A DNA stretch of 64,000 bases, from assembly GCF_021462225.1 (NCBI RefSeq), contig NC_061812.1, forward strand, positions 50,337,848 to 50,401,847, given 5' to 3'. This stretch comes from Girardinichthys multiradiatus (lineage: Eukaryota > Chordata > Actinopteri > Cyprinodontiformes > Goodeidae). How positions within the stretch are numbered: position 1 is the stretch's first letter; each line of letters starts with the position of its first letter. A program made the translations under genes and the position numbers. Below are positions 23,998-35,408 of the stretch, piece after piece. The notes under the pieces were generated by a model. The model worked only from the letters and a program-made list of their open reading frames with translations, ran no database searches and had not been told where the DNA came from.

Positions 23998-24570
23998 TTA
24001 CCAAGGACAGCACGTTGCTGTGTTATGCTGGGATGTGGCGGAGCTGGTGCCAGTGTTGAAGCCGTAGATGGTGTGGGGCAGAGGCAGGGAAGCTTGAAGG
24101 GGCAAAAGAGTACAAATTAAGTTAGGTGAAAGTATATCCCTCACATGCCATAAAGACATTCTGGAATGAAATAAAACACTTAACTTAAGCACATGCGTGA
24201 CATAAAAGTGCAACTGACTTAAGAGACAGCAAGTGAAAAGTACAAACAGAGGTAGCATTGTTGCTGACTAGCCATCGTATTGACTTCATGCAGAAGACAA
24301 CGGCGTCAGAATATCTTTGTTCGTACAAAGTAAGCTTACCGCCAATAGGAAGAGTAACATAAAATATGCTTAAAGTCACAAAACACTCACCATCATCAAT
24401 CATGGAATCCACTACTGCAGTGGCTGAGACATGGCCAATATCCTTCTCATTGGTTGGTGGTCGGTTCCCGTAGATTTTTCTGGTTCGAACCACTCCAGCC
24501 GTTGTAGTCTGGATGATACAGTAATCATTTTTCAACTTTTTGAGCCTCTCCAGGGCTACCAGCTTTGGTG
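23998..24570 (-). other. Two exon-like blocks on the minus strand, unknown protein
   Basis: About 24560-24390 reads VALERLKKLKNDYC, then TRKIYGNRPPTNEKDIGHVS and ATAVVDSMIDDG, ending at a good donor (GATGATG|GTGAGTG). About 24100-23998 begins after a pyrimidine-rich TTCAAG and reads, in one frame, PSTASTLAPAPPHPSITQQ and ends at TTG|GTAAGAA. The pair could be two exons of a gene or of a captured transposon protein with a Pro-rich linker. I do not recognise it, and the phase between the blocks is ambiguous. Confidence 0.22.
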
Positions 24571-27122
24571 TTTTTGGTAGCCCTTAGTGGTCATCAACTG
24601 GAACACTACTTTGAATACTTGTTCGTATCAGGTGGCTCCATCCGGCTCACTCTGCATCTTCTCTTCAGCCACAAAGCATCTACATGACTGCACCTTGGGT
24701 CGATTTTCCATTCTTCAATTTTCCATTTCCTATCCAATCAGTGATCGACAGTCTTCAGATGGAACAGTTGGAACCTCAAGCAAGCAATACGGTTATTGTT
24801 CCACATAACCCTTACTAATCAAAAAGCTGAAAAAGCATGTCAACCCATAGCGAAATGCTCTGATTTGGTACTAGTGGAAAAGGGGCATAGGTTCCAAGTT
24901 ATTCTGTCTTTATTTCTTCTTTAGGAGATGATGACTGTCCTCATTGGACTCCAGAGTGAGTTGGGTCCCCCTCATTTGATACAGGAAGTACAGAAGGCTT
25001 CCTGAGCCTTCTGGAATCTGTGCAGTATTAGGTCAGTGATGCAGACAGCACAAGGGATTATGGTGATAATGACAATGCTGGAATTACTGCAAGAGAGAAT
25101 GATAAAGATAGCTTTATCGACTTCACTGAAGTTTTTTAAGGGAGCAGCACATAGCCTCAGAAGTCTTGGAAGACTGTATAGAAAAAGCCTCTAGGGGCTA
25201 GGCTGATGCAGCAGAGGAAACTTTGGAATAGCATATACAGTGTCTACATCATCAAGCAGGTAACGTGGATTGTGCTGCTGTAGGTAACAATGGTCCTGCT
25301 TCTGCTGCTGTGTGAGCCAAGGAAGGTTCTTGCTGATGCATTTTGCTGGAGGGTGCTACAGATAGTGCTGAAGGGCGGTCTTGGTCCAGAAGCACAGAGG
25401 AAAGGCCTTAGGTGAGCCCTGAACCATGAATGAGGCGTGGCCTGACAAGAGAAGCAAGCCATGAGGCCTGAGACTCTAGAGGTGGAGTGGAGGCATCATG
25501 CAAATTGCAACATACGCAGCAACATGAACTCAGTAGGGCAGAGCTCTAGTAAGGCACTAGTGGCATTAAATGAGCTAGTTTCAGCAGTTTGTATCCCTGT
25601 GTCTGGAAATGGGGCATACCCGATAAGTCCCTGTTGTGGAAAAAAATCATATTCACCAAAGAAGGAGATCGATGATCATCACTCAATCAGCTTTATTAAT
25701 TTATTAATTTAAGGGAGATAGTTTCTAGCATCAGCCATGTGTTTCTAAGCTGAGCCAAACTGTTCTGACCAGCACAAAGAATGACCCTTACGTATATCAG
25801 CATAGCAAAAACCCCATGTGGCCTGGCACCCATCTAGGAAGGGCAGAAGTGAGAAAGTCACTATAAAATTTCCATTATGGTTGTTGGGCCATCTTACTGG
25901 AAGCAAGACTGCTCAAACTATACCTCACAGCATTGATTTGCAGATGCAGCTGACATCACAGAATCTTTATAAAAAAAGTCAAACACGCATCTCCAAAAAC
26001 CTTCAAAGAAGAAACTTGCCAAAGCTTTAAAATCTAGCCATTCATGCATCCAGGAGCCCTTTTTTAATGCTGGTTAAAGAACTGGGTTGTACCAGCTTGC
26101 AATCCTTCATTGTTGTGTCATGGTCGGTGTTGCGGATGACACCTTGTAATGAGAATCCGGACATAGATTCTTCGGTGTTCTGGTTAGCTCTCATCATCAT
26201 CATAGCACCTCATCATCACCCCATTTACTCATAAATTTCTGGTATTGACTGACATAATTATTCATGCTAAAGTGTCATTACTGCATTAATGCTCATCATT
26301 GTTTTGCATATCATCACTTGATCCAAAGGATTTAATTATTTCTCATATTTATGTTTGTTAATTACTCATCAATTGATTGATCTTTCAACATACTGTTGTT
26401 TATTATTATTTTTTCTTTGTTCAATAGCATTGTGAATGTTGCTAGGTAAGGTTCTAGAGTTTATTGGCTGACGTATTTGGATTGTGAGGTTGAACTATTT
26501 TAGCTAATAAATTTACACATTTAAGAGAGAAGAGGTTTGTGCTTATTTTTGTGTAAAATTGCACTGAATGCTTCCTGAAGATCCATGCATGGTCCACCCC
26601 CTTTGGTTAATTGTCCGATAATACACTTATGTTTATGGTGAGTTTAGTTGTTAATAATTCATTACAGTTATTAATTTTTTTAATGTGCTAACAGCTAAAC
26701 AATCCCACTTCCAAAGCAAGGTTTGAATATCTAAAGGTTTTTGGTGATTTTGGAAAATTATTTTTTATTAGTAATTACGATTGTTAATTATAATTATTAA
26801 GCTGTTTCCTCTATAAACTGTAAGACGTAATACAGGTTTGCAGAACAAGTGTGGTGTAGTAATTTTACACTATAAAGCCAGTAGCTGTAGAACAGGTCTG
26901 CAGAGTGCATCTAATCTGAGAAACATACTGCAAAATCTGAATAAAACACTTTGTGTTCAAAGCACTAAATGACAACTGCATGGACACCACAACACACCAC
27001 TCAGTCAGATACACATATGCATATTGCTCAGGAGAATGCTGCGTTGCTAGCTATTACCACTGGACCTGCGATCTCAGGTTTATGTTCCTAAAATGTTTTT
27101 GGCCTGTATTCTCAGTGGATAA
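24571..27122. other. Intron, no gene seen
   Basis: I found no domain, splice-bounded exon or delimited repeat in this 2.5-kb stretch. 25250-25500 is somewhat GC-richer with chance open frames on both strands. Confidence 0.35.
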
Positions 27123-27415
27123 ACAAGTCTGAATTCAATTCAATTCAATTCAAAAATACTTTATTAATCCCAAAGGGAAATTAAATGTTGTTGTAGCTCA
27201 TTATGAAGGTTTCTTCAGAGAGCCGTTGTAGATGCTGATGGCTGTGGGCAGGAAGGATCTCCTGTAGCGCTCCGTCTTACAGCAGATCTGAAGAAGCCTC
27301 TGACTGAAGACACTCTGTTGTTGTAGGACAGTCTCATGAAGAGGAGACTGAAGTGAAAGAACAGTAACTCGTAAAGAGGGTGGGAGGCGTAGGGGATATG
27401 GGACCGCAAAGGGGT
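27123..27415 (-). mobile_element. 3' end of a LINE, minus orientation
   Basis: It starts with AATTCAATTCAATTC and AAAATACTTTATTAATCCC, the reverse complement of a typical fish LINE tail (GGGATTAATAAAGTATTTTT). Upstream in element orientation are remnants like those in the 31.7-32.4 kb fragment (RT C-terminal region). It is short and non-coding now. Confidence 0.55.
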
Positions 27416-27676
27416 TTGTTTTGACCTATCATGGAATAGTGACCATTATTCAACTAACTTTTAAGAGACCAGTTTTCATATTAAATGCTAGTGATCAATA
27501 CTTTGCAAATAGTAGAATTTAGTATAAATGAGCTTTTTAGTAGACTGAATATAAAAATGGGAGCTGAACTCTTATGTCATCAGTTAAAAATTGAACAGTA
27601 TCTCCATGCAATTAAATTTTTGCTCACTAACTAAACCCCACAGCTCAGAGCTTTTTTTGTTTGTGTGTTTCTTCAG

Positions 27677-28024
27677 TTTCCCAGCATGCCCTAGCTGGAG
27701 TGGTGGAGGTTCATGAGGGGGTGGAGGCAGTCATCCTGCCCTGCATTTATTCTGGTCATATACCTGAAGAGCCCCTACTTATATGGACTCGCAGTGATCC
27801 AACTCCAAAATCTGTTCACCTAAGAAGAGAAGAAGAGGATGATCTTAAAAACCAAGACCAGCATTTCCATGGACGAACCTCAATGAAACTTGATGCTCTT
27901 CATACTGGCAACTTTAGCCTAACTTTGAGTAAACCACAACTGTCAGACTGGGGAACCTACACCTGCAGCATGTCCGATGGAAGAGAAGAACGGAAGCTGA
28001 CAAACATTCATCTGAAGGTCAAAG
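27677..28024 (+). CDS. V-set immunoglobulin exon V1
   Basis: The exon follows a TTTCTTCAG acceptor and ends AAA G|GTTAGA; both introns are phase 1, as usual for Ig exons. It encodes a 116-residue V-set domain starting ISQHALAGVVEVHEGVEAV: ILPC gives the B-strand cysteine, LLIWTRSD the core tryptophan, and WGTYTCSM the F-strand cysteine. The pattern GVEAVILPC...RTSMKLDALHTGNFSLTL is that of teleost butyrophilin/B7-like or related receptor V domains; the precise gene name cannot be told from one domain. It is the first V exon after the leader at 15126 and joins it in frame. Confidence 0.85.
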
Positions 28025-28179
28025 GTTAGATTAACAAGTAACACATCAGATTTTAAAGTTCAATGTTGTGAATGAACATGTTAGAATGAGAAATTTTGTT
28101 ATTATTAGTCATAGTTTCTGTAATACTGGGGATCAGACACCAGTCCCTGCAGGCTCCTGCAAGAGTAATTTCACTGTAG

Positions 28180-28318
28180 GTATGTGTGATGAGCAGTGCC
28201 TGGTTTTCTTCAAACATAACACCTGTAATAGACCGGTAGTAATTATCTGCTTTTTTTGCATTGTTTTCCTGACTGTTATCTATTATGTTTACTGTAAACC
28301 CTATGTTTCCAGTAAGGT
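28180..28318 (+). other. Possible transmembrane-coding exon after V1
   Basis: After an ACTGTAG the open frame reads CDEQCLVFFKHNTC, then PVVIICFFCIVFLTVIYYVY, a strong 20-residue membrane-spanning segment, and ends SSK at AAG|GTAATC. Another good acceptor (CCTCTGCAG) follows at about 28365. This could give V1 its own membrane exon. However the minus strand is also open for 129 codons, which may mean the block is a transposon fragment. Unproven. Confidence 0.25.
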
Positions 28319-28689
28319 AATCTCCTGTAACAATTCTTCTATTATTGTTTGCAAATCCTCTGCAGAGAAGGATGGCATCATGCTTGTACTTCACTCTGAC
28401 CATGGCATCTGAGCTGGGAGAAAAAATATAAGTAAAAGTCAAAATATAGGAAACAGAAAAATGTGCAGTTTAAAAGGATGGAGTTGGCAGAGAAGCAGAA
28501 AGCAAGCAGAGTCGGTGGATGGAGAAGTTTGAGGTGCCCAAACCTCTCCATAACTACACCTCACAGTGCCTCATCTTTGCTTTTAGAAAATGACATGGAT
28601 CTTTTGCTGTCTGTGGGCAATGACCACAATATGCCAATATGCCACAATATTTAACATCTATTCCAGCTCTTTGTTTGATGGAGCCTGTA

Positions 28690-28990
28690 CTCTCCAGGAA
28701 CTGTCCCCAAACTTAAGATGTACCTTCCAGAACACTTTCACCCACTTTAAGGGAACTCCCACAGAATTTATAAAGTACTTCCTTGAAACAAAAAACTCTC
28801 ACTGAACTTTTGTGGATCTTTAACAGAACTTGTCAGTTACTTTTTAGAATTGACCTGGTGCTCTCCAGAACTTTCATGGACTTTTAATGGACCTTTCACA
28901 GAACTTTAACCAGGAACTGAGCTTATATACTTTTTGGAAATATCATGGACTTTTTGAGTTACTTTGAAAGATTTTCCAGGTCCTTTGCTG
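28690..28990. repeat. Degenerate minisatellite, block 1
   Basis: Imperfect tandem repeats of roughly 15-25 bases built on (A)GAACTTTCACNGACTTTTA, for example CCAGAACTTTCATGGACTTT and ACCTTTCACAGAACTTT. Units are diverged, so the array is old. It lies in the V1-V2 interval. Confidence 0.6.
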
Positions 28991-29219
28991 TGTATAGAGA
29001 CAGAAATAAATAAATAAGCTAATTAAATTAGATATATACATTTATGTCTCATTGAATAATTTTATTACATTCATTTATTTGCTGTATTTTTTGTGTATTT
29101 AATCGTAGCTTATTTATTGAGCATTTATTCATTTATTTATTTCTGTATATATTCTTAATTATGGCAGGATTGGTTCTCCATACTTTCATGCACATTAGCA
29201 GCACATTAGATACGTCAAC

Positions 29220-29680
29220 TGAACGTTTATAGAATTTCCCCACATCTACTTTAATTTAACTTATCAAATACATTCCAGGAGTTACATGGTATTTCTTAGA
29301 ATTTTCATCAAATGTACCAGATACTTTACCAAACTTTCACAGGACTTTTTTTTTGGAATTTCCTTGGACTTACAGAATGTTTTTACAAAATTTAACTGGC
29401 AGAGTACTTTTATTAGAGTGCCGCAAAGCTTTAATGTAACTTACCAGGTACTTCCCAGAACTTTTATTAAATATTTATTTACCCCACTAGAGACTTTACA
29501 AACCTATTACAAACTTTTTAAAGAACTTTCGCAGAACTATCAGAACCTTCTAGGAACTTACATGGTACTCTCACATTGATTTTTTTTTTTTTTTTACCTT
29601 AACAGGCATTTCCAAGACCTTTTAGAAAACATTTCAAGGAATAACTTTCAAGGAACATTCATAAAACATTCCATAAAAGG
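29220..29680. repeat. Degenerate minisatellite, block 2
   Basis: The same AACTTTCACAGGACTTTT-type motif recurs many times here after an AT-rich gap (28990-29220) with AAATAAATAAAT runs. A T16-type homopolymer sits at about 29580. Confidence 0.6.
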
Positions 29681-29898
29681 TTTATACTGATTTTCTCTCT
29701 TCTCTCAGACTCTGTTGGCCTCAAATGAAAGGGTGTTTATACACACACGCAGAAACCTATTTTTTATATCATACTAGAATAATAATGGAGGTTATGAATT
29801 AAGTATTTCGCATAGCAACATCAGAATTTCTGCTTGAAGAATAATGAGCATGACTCCTACTCCCCTACTGTTTGTATTGGGCTTTGATGTCCTTTCAG

Positions 29899-30231
29899 GT
29901 GATCAGGTGGAGGTGAAGGTAAATGAAGGAGCAGAGTCTGTCATCCTGCCCTGCAGAACATCAGCTGACCTGCATGACGTGTCAGTGGAGTGGACTCGTT
30001 CAGAACCAGAATTTATGATGGTTCATATGTATCCAAACAAAACGGGATTCCAAAATAAGCAGGATGACCTTTACTGTAGCCGCACTAAGATGAATGAAGA
30101 CCTGCTGAGAACTGGAGACCTCAGTCTGACCCTGAGCTACCCCACAGGTAGAGACAGTGGAAGCTACACCTGTACCATCTACAGAGATGAGGACGTCCTG
30201 AGACAGAGAGTGGTTCTGAAACATGTCGAAG
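29899..30231 (+). CDS. V-set immunoglobulin exon V2
   Basis: Acceptor CCTTTCAG, donor GAA G|GTCAGT, phase 1-1, 111 residues. The domain starts GDQVEVKVNEGAESVILPC (B-strand Cys), then VSVEWTRSEPEF (core Trp), [20 protein letters not shown] and SGSYTCTIYRDED (F-strand Cys in a DSGxYxC motif). It keeps the most canonical V-set ending of all nine exons. Sequence after [15 protein letters not shown] is very like units A-F, showing common ancestry. The transmembrane exon lies only 88 bases after its donor, so V2 is the membrane-proximal domain of this gene. Confidence 0.88.
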
Positions 30232-30319
30232 GTCAGTGCTGGGCATCAGGTTAAAGGTCAGAGCTACTAATAAAGATCAAAGGTCAGAGTAAGGCCAATT
30301 GTTCTTTGTTTTTCCACAG

Positions 30320-30421
30320 AAAGATTTCCATCCTGGGCCACAGCTATCCTGGTTGTGCTGGTTCTGCTTTTTACAGTCTCTGCAGGTCTTTTATATCATT
30401 TTCGGCACTGTTTCATGTCAC
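30320..30421 (+). CDS. Transmembrane exon of the V1-V2 Ig gene
   Basis: After acceptor TTTTTCCACAG the frame (phase 1, completing Glu) reads ERFPSW, then ATAILVVLVLLFTVSAGLLY, then HFRHCFMS, and ends at C|GTAAGT. This is a stalk, a ~21-residue hydrophobic span and a short basic cytoplasmic start: a type I membrane protein. Its phase fits V2 exactly. Following cytoplasmic exons could not be identified in 30422-33175; no ITIM or ITAM tyrosine motif was seen. Confidence 0.75.
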
Positions 30422-31689
30422 GTAAGTGTTATAACTGTTTTACTCATACTGCAGATGGATAACATGTGACTTCTTATTAGGGGTGTAACAGTACATGTTT
30501 TCATGTTTTCAGGGCAGCCCTTACCGATCACCACATACATGTACTGAACAAATGCAGCGCTGTTGTAAACATTAACGTTCTGTTCCCTTGTGCAACTTTG
30601 AAAAGCAGAACCGAAACAAAATATTTGTTTTCCCAACTATCACTTCTGAGATACCATGGTTTTTGGATACTGCTATACCTCAGAGGGTTGTACTACAAAC
30701 TGATAACAGCAGCTTTGTAGAGCTGAAAGCTGAAGTTCCTGGTACCATGAAGGTGTTCAGTCCAGTTAAATCACCATGGTAACACACACTTAATTCCTGG
30801 ACTGCTATGCAGCAGTTCAATCTAAAATGAATATCTTAATAACCAAATGGACTCACAGAATATTTAGTGAAGGGCTGTTTTTACCTAAGTTGGTTAACTA
30901 ATATTTTTTGTTGCATCAAGTAAATATTTTTTTATATTTTTTAAAATTTTCTTTAGAAGTAATTTGACAGAACATTTAATCTGCTCACTACTGGTTGGAT
31001 CCCATTTAAATATATTTTAATTTTTAAATATTAAAGTGTAAATGAGCCCCAGTTCAAGTTATGGCCGATCTCTGTTTAAACCACTCATTCAAATAAAGTT
31101 TATCTTAGTTTTAAAACACAACGCCGATCAAATAGAATCGCCTTAAGGCCTGTTCACATTAGCTGAAAAGATAGCCTGCAAGCACTCAAATAGTTTAACT
31201 TTTTAGATTGTTTCATCCTAAACTAATTTTCTCTGCCCAGACACCACCTTTTATGTGAACTGTTTTGATGAACAGGAATGAAGAAGGTCCAAAGGGCGTT
31301 AGGTTGTGTGACAGAAGGCGTACAAAGAAGCTGTGGCGGCTGCTGGGAAGGGGAAAACTTTTTGCTCGGACTGTATGCCCCAGGGGTCCAGAGCTGCAGT
31401 TTTGATGCTTCAGGCAGTGGGGAAACCTGCTTTGTTGTCTTTTCCGGGGGATTATCGGGTTCAGATGCTGTTCTGCAGACGTTTAGAAAAAAGGTTGCTG
31501 GATGCACAAACATCAGATCATGACTTGTTCTTCGATCATCAGAACGTCAGATCGTAGTGAACGCTGGATCCAAGAATTCTTAATTGTTTTAGTTTTTAAA
31601 TAAATATGTAAAACACAAGTTGGACTTAGCATGACTCGTTGGAGATGTGTCACAGAAGAAAATTGATATTTCCATTATATTCTGTTGTA
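30422..31689. other. Intron or 3' region, no exon supported
   Basis: The segment from 30479 (AGGGGTGTAACAGTACATG) looks like the end of a short non-autonomous transposon common in fish. The open frames at 31223-31557 overlap on both strands and show no domain. Cytoplasmic exons of the gene above should lie here or beyond but I cannot place them. Confidence 0.3.
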
Positions 31690-32400
31690 TTCTATTCTAT
31701 TCAGAATAATTTTTATTGCCAGGTTTGTACAGACAAACAAGAAATTTGACTCCTGTACACTTTGCTCTCAGTGAAGATTTTATTTTATTTTTTTCAATAT
31801 AAATGGAGATAAAAAATATCAAATATATTTTAAATATACATATACACAGAAGTGACTTTACAAGATAATATAATGTGGAATCAGTCCAAGTATGCATGGT
31901 GTTGTTCTGGAACTCTGACTGTCCAGAGTTCATCAGAGAAACTTGGGGAAAGAAACTGTCTCTGTGGCAGCTGGTTTTAGCAGACAGCGCTCTGTAGCGC
32001 CACCTGAAGGTAAAAGCCTAAACAGTTTCTGTGCAGGGTGTCTGTGGTCTGCAGAGATTTAAGCTGCCCTTTTCCTGACCCTAGACCTGTATAAGTCCTG
32101 ATAGAGGGAAGGTCAACCCTAATGATTCTCTCTGCAAACCTGATTGTTCGTTGCAGTCTGGACCTGTCCTGTTTTGTGGATGAGTCAAACCACAGTGAGA
32201 TGGATGAAGACAGGACAGATTGAATGATGGCAGTGTAGAAGATGACCAACAGCTCCTGTGGACGGAGTTGCCTCGGGAAGTACAGTCTCTGTTGGGCGTT
32301 CTCGTCTATGCGTGAGGTCCATCTCAGGTTGAGAAATGGTGGTTCTGGAAGTGTTCCACAGCAGACGATGTGGCGGTTGTGGATATTGGGGGGGTGGCAT
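31690..32400 (-). mobile_element. LINE 3' end with reverse transcriptase C-terminal region
   Basis: The minus strand encodes VIFYTAIIQSVLSSSISLWF, then RSRLQRTIRFAERI, the conserved tail of CR1-group reverse transcriptases. The 3' tail (AATTTTTATTGCCAGG in plus orientation) ends at about 31700. 5' truncated and frameshifted. Confidence 0.65.
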
Positions 32401-32639
32401 GATTCATCACTGTTCTAGATCTGACCAATGACAGTGATATTCTTGATATTCTTGGAAAGTATGTAATTTCATCAGACATCTTATAATATTCAAATAAAGT
32501 AACAATTTAATGACAAACTACAGCAGCTTAACGCAGCCGCATCCTGAAGCTGCTTCAGGCTCTGTAGGAGATAAATACAGTCCTTCTGTATTCATTTATT
32601 ACAGCAGCCTCTGTAGGACATTACGGACTGGATTAGATG
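32401..32639. other. No gene seen
   Basis: Short gap between two LINE fragments; nothing recognised. Confidence 0.35.
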
Positions 32640-33120
32640 CAGCACTGAGAACTAACAAAACCACATCATCTAGAACCATCTGATCCAGAACTACCTGATC
32701 CTTTTAGCACGTCCCAGCCTTTCTAAGAGAATATTGTGATCGACTGTATCAAATGCACTGCTAAGATCTAACAGGACAAGTGCAGACACAAGTCCATGAT
32801 CGCAAGCCATAAAAATATCATTAGTGACTTTCACCAGTGCTGTTTCAGTCCTATGATGAGCTCTGAAACCTGACTGAAACTCTTCAAACAGATCATCTGT
32901 AAATGTTCATTTAATTAGCAACTATTTTCTCAAACATTGTGGATAAGAACAGAAGATTGGATATAGGTCTGTTATTTATTAGGTCATCTCAATCAAAAGA
33001 ATGTTTCTTAAATTACAGCTACCGTAAAAGCCTGTAGTACTGATCTGTTTACTAAGGATAGATTAATCCTATCTAAAATTGTGGCGGTAATCAAAGGGAA
33101 CACTTCCTTAAATAATTTGG
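32640..33120 (-). pseudogene. L2-type LINE reverse transcriptase fragment
   Basis: Reverse-complement translation gives [19 protein letters not shown], then [19 protein letters not shown] and [20 protein letters not shown] (motif A) around 32930-32690. No other motif is present. The fragment lies directly upstream of the V3 exon. Confidence 0.7.
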
Positions 33121-33175
33121 TTTGGATTGGTTTTGGAAGATTCTGTCTCTGTTCATTGAAAACATGTACTCTCAG

Positions 33176-33493
33176 TCCCACAGGTAGAAGTGGACTCAGG
33201 AGTGGATTCTGTCTTGCTGCCCTGCAGAACTATAGTCCTCCACGCAAATGTTAGAGTGGAGTGGATGGACAAATGCAACAGGAGGATCCATATATACATG
33301 GGTGATTCTGGTCAGTTTGAAGAGCAACACCGGTTCTACAGAACAAAGATGAAGAGAGACTGCATGAAGACTGGAGACCTCAGTCTGACTCTGAAACACC
33401 CCACAGACAGAGACAGCAAGACCTACACCTGCAGAGTCTACAGCAGGAATGGAAAGATCCTGAAGGAAAGAGAAGTGAAGCTCCAGGTCAAAG
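33176..33493 (+). CDS. V-set immunoglobulin exon V3
   Basis: Acceptor GTACTCTCAG, donor AAA G|GTCGGT, phase 1-1, 106 residues. It reads [17 protein letters not shown] (B-strand Cys), VRVEWMDKCNRRI (Trp), [19 protein letters not shown] and TYTCRVYSRNGK (F-strand Cys). Unlike units A-F it has no ATG-led hydrophobic leader just upstream; it can only be used by splicing from an earlier exon. It lacks the YRNRTKM glycosylation sequon (YRTKMKRD here). It therefore looks like the least duplicated link between V2 and the A-F array. Confidence 0.82.
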
Positions 33494-33824
33494 GTCGGTG
33501 CTGCAGATGGTTTTATTTTAGTTTAACTCATATAAAAGTCACAGAACCCATCAGAATATAAACAGAACCAGAAGAACGAATGACCCAGCATCCTCTACAC
33601 AGTCTGACCTTCATCACAGCTCTTATTGTGTCTTAAAGGTTCTCATTGGACATAAATGAATTCAGTTTAACATCTTTATTTACATTTCAAGGCTTAAATA
33701 TACTCCTTCACTACCTCCACTTCTTCTCCCACGATGGAAATAGTGTTTGACCTATTCCTCTTAATATCTACAATCATCTCCTTTGTTTTATTCACTGTTT
33801 TTTTGCGGCACTAGAGGCCTTCTT

Positions 33825-33935
33825 TTTTTAATTTTTTACAACAGTGGGTAGACAGGAAAGAGGGCAAAGAGAGGGGGAGACATTCGGCAAAGGTCTCTGG
33901 GTCCGGGACTTGAACCCGGGACAACCGGATTCTAC
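33825..33935 (-). repeat. SINE-like fragment with a pol III B box
   Basis: On the minus strand TCCCGGGTTCAAGTCCC contains a B box (GGTTCAAGTCC). The surrounding GACAGGAAAGAGGGCAAAGAG stretch is repeat-like. No A box was found, so it is partial. Confidence 0.45.
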
Positions 33936-33968
33936 ACAGAAATTAAAGAGGGTTGTGTTTATTCTCAC

Positions 33969-34075
33969 CAGAGGTGGGTAATAAGGAGTCATATTTACTC
34001 AATTTACTTGAGTAACTTTTTGACAAATATGTACTTTTAGGAGTAGTTTCACTGCATTGTACTTTTTACAGCCTA
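33969..34075. repeat. Short hAT-like transposon end
   Basis: CCAGAGGTGGGTAATAAGG and ACTTGAGTAACTTTTTGAC are characteristic of an abundant fish non-autonomous element whose end is CAGAGGTGGGT. Only one end is seen. Confidence 0.5.
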
Positions 34076-34740
34076 AGTGTCTCTAGTGCACCAGCAGAGC
34101 TGTCCAGGACATGCTGTGCTAGCCAATAGAAGCAAGCCAAGTGCCGGCAGCCAAGGACCAGGAGATCTACCAGGCCAGCTAGACACCATGCAGATCTTGA
34201 CAAGTGCTCCCTGCCTCAGGGCCCTATTCTGGTCCACCCATGGCCCCCCAACCCCAGTCCACCAAGACAAGCCACCGTGGCTTCCAGCCCATCTGCCGAG
34301 CCAGGGACACACAGAGGAGGAATACCCCACCTGTCGTACAGGCATCCACACCACTGGGAGCCACAGCAGGCCCTATGCCTTCATAGCCTAAGAGTTACCT
34401 TAATAACAGCATATGGGGATAATCAGCACAGAGGAAATGTAATACTGTTGCTAATGCAACATCGTAAGAGTTAGCATGGCAAAGACCAAGTCAATGCCTA
34501 AGTATGATTTTACCCAAATTAAAGTTGAATCCTTGACTCATTCAATGTCCAAGTATGTGGTATATATTAGGTATGTGTGTGTGCAATAAATATGTGTCTG
34601 GGTGCAAAAAAAAAACAAAAACAAAACCAAAAAATAGAAAAAAGTTAAAAGAAAGAAATTATTTTGACGTTTATTTGTTCTCTCCACCGGTTGAGGATGG
34701 GTCTGGTCTGAAGAAGAACGAGGGGGAGATCACGCATATG
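34076..34740. other. GC-rich repeat-like segment and A-rich stretch, no gene seen
   Basis: 34080-34390 is GC-rich and open in several frames, encoding Pro/His/Ser-rich peptides without a domain; it is probably retroelement-derived. 34600-34650 is an A-rich run. Confidence 0.3.
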
Positions 34741-34744
34741 TGAT

Positions 34745-35041
34745 TGTAGTGGAATTTTCTTATCAAAGTGTGAGAAAAGTTGACTCACAACAAGAGAAAA
34801 TCCAGACTTTGTCTTTATAAGTTTTATTCAAAGGCATTAAGCGTTTCAAGACCCTGTCACTGAGGTTAGACAGTGAAGCAGAGCCCCGATCAACATTTAC
34901 ACACAGTATTTATACCAGAACATGACAGTGTTATCTCAACTTCAAAGAGTCTTTGTTTTATGGCCCTAGACACTCCTCGGGTACAGAGGTGACAAAGTTA
35001 TCTAGGAACAAACCATCGGCTCTTCCTGAGGCATCACCCTA
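34745..35041 (-). mobile_element. Candidate solo LTR, minus orientation
   Basis: Read on the minus strand it starts TGATGCCTCAGGAAG, has a TATA box (TATAAATAC, complement near 34908-34916), a polyadenylation signal (TTTGAATAAAACTT, complement near 34826-34838) and ends ATTCCACTACA. The TG...CA ends with TATA-then-AATAAA spacing are the anatomy of a retroviral-type LTR. I found no clear target-site duplication, so the boundaries are provisional. Confidence 0.45.
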
Positions 35042-35084
35042 AATGATGGGTTTTAACCATTAAACTTCTGATAATGGCTTTTGT

Positions 35085-35405
<321 letters not shown>

Positions 35406-35408
<3 letters not shown>

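Noticed and set aside
28053..28442. 129-codon minus-strand open frame after V1
   Set aside because: I could not connect it to a known protein; it overlaps the possible plus-strand membrane exon and may be repeat-derived. Not called as a gene.
34077..34391. GC-rich Pro/His-rich frames on both strands
   Set aside because: Several frames are open simultaneously, as expected from composition; no domain, likely repeat.
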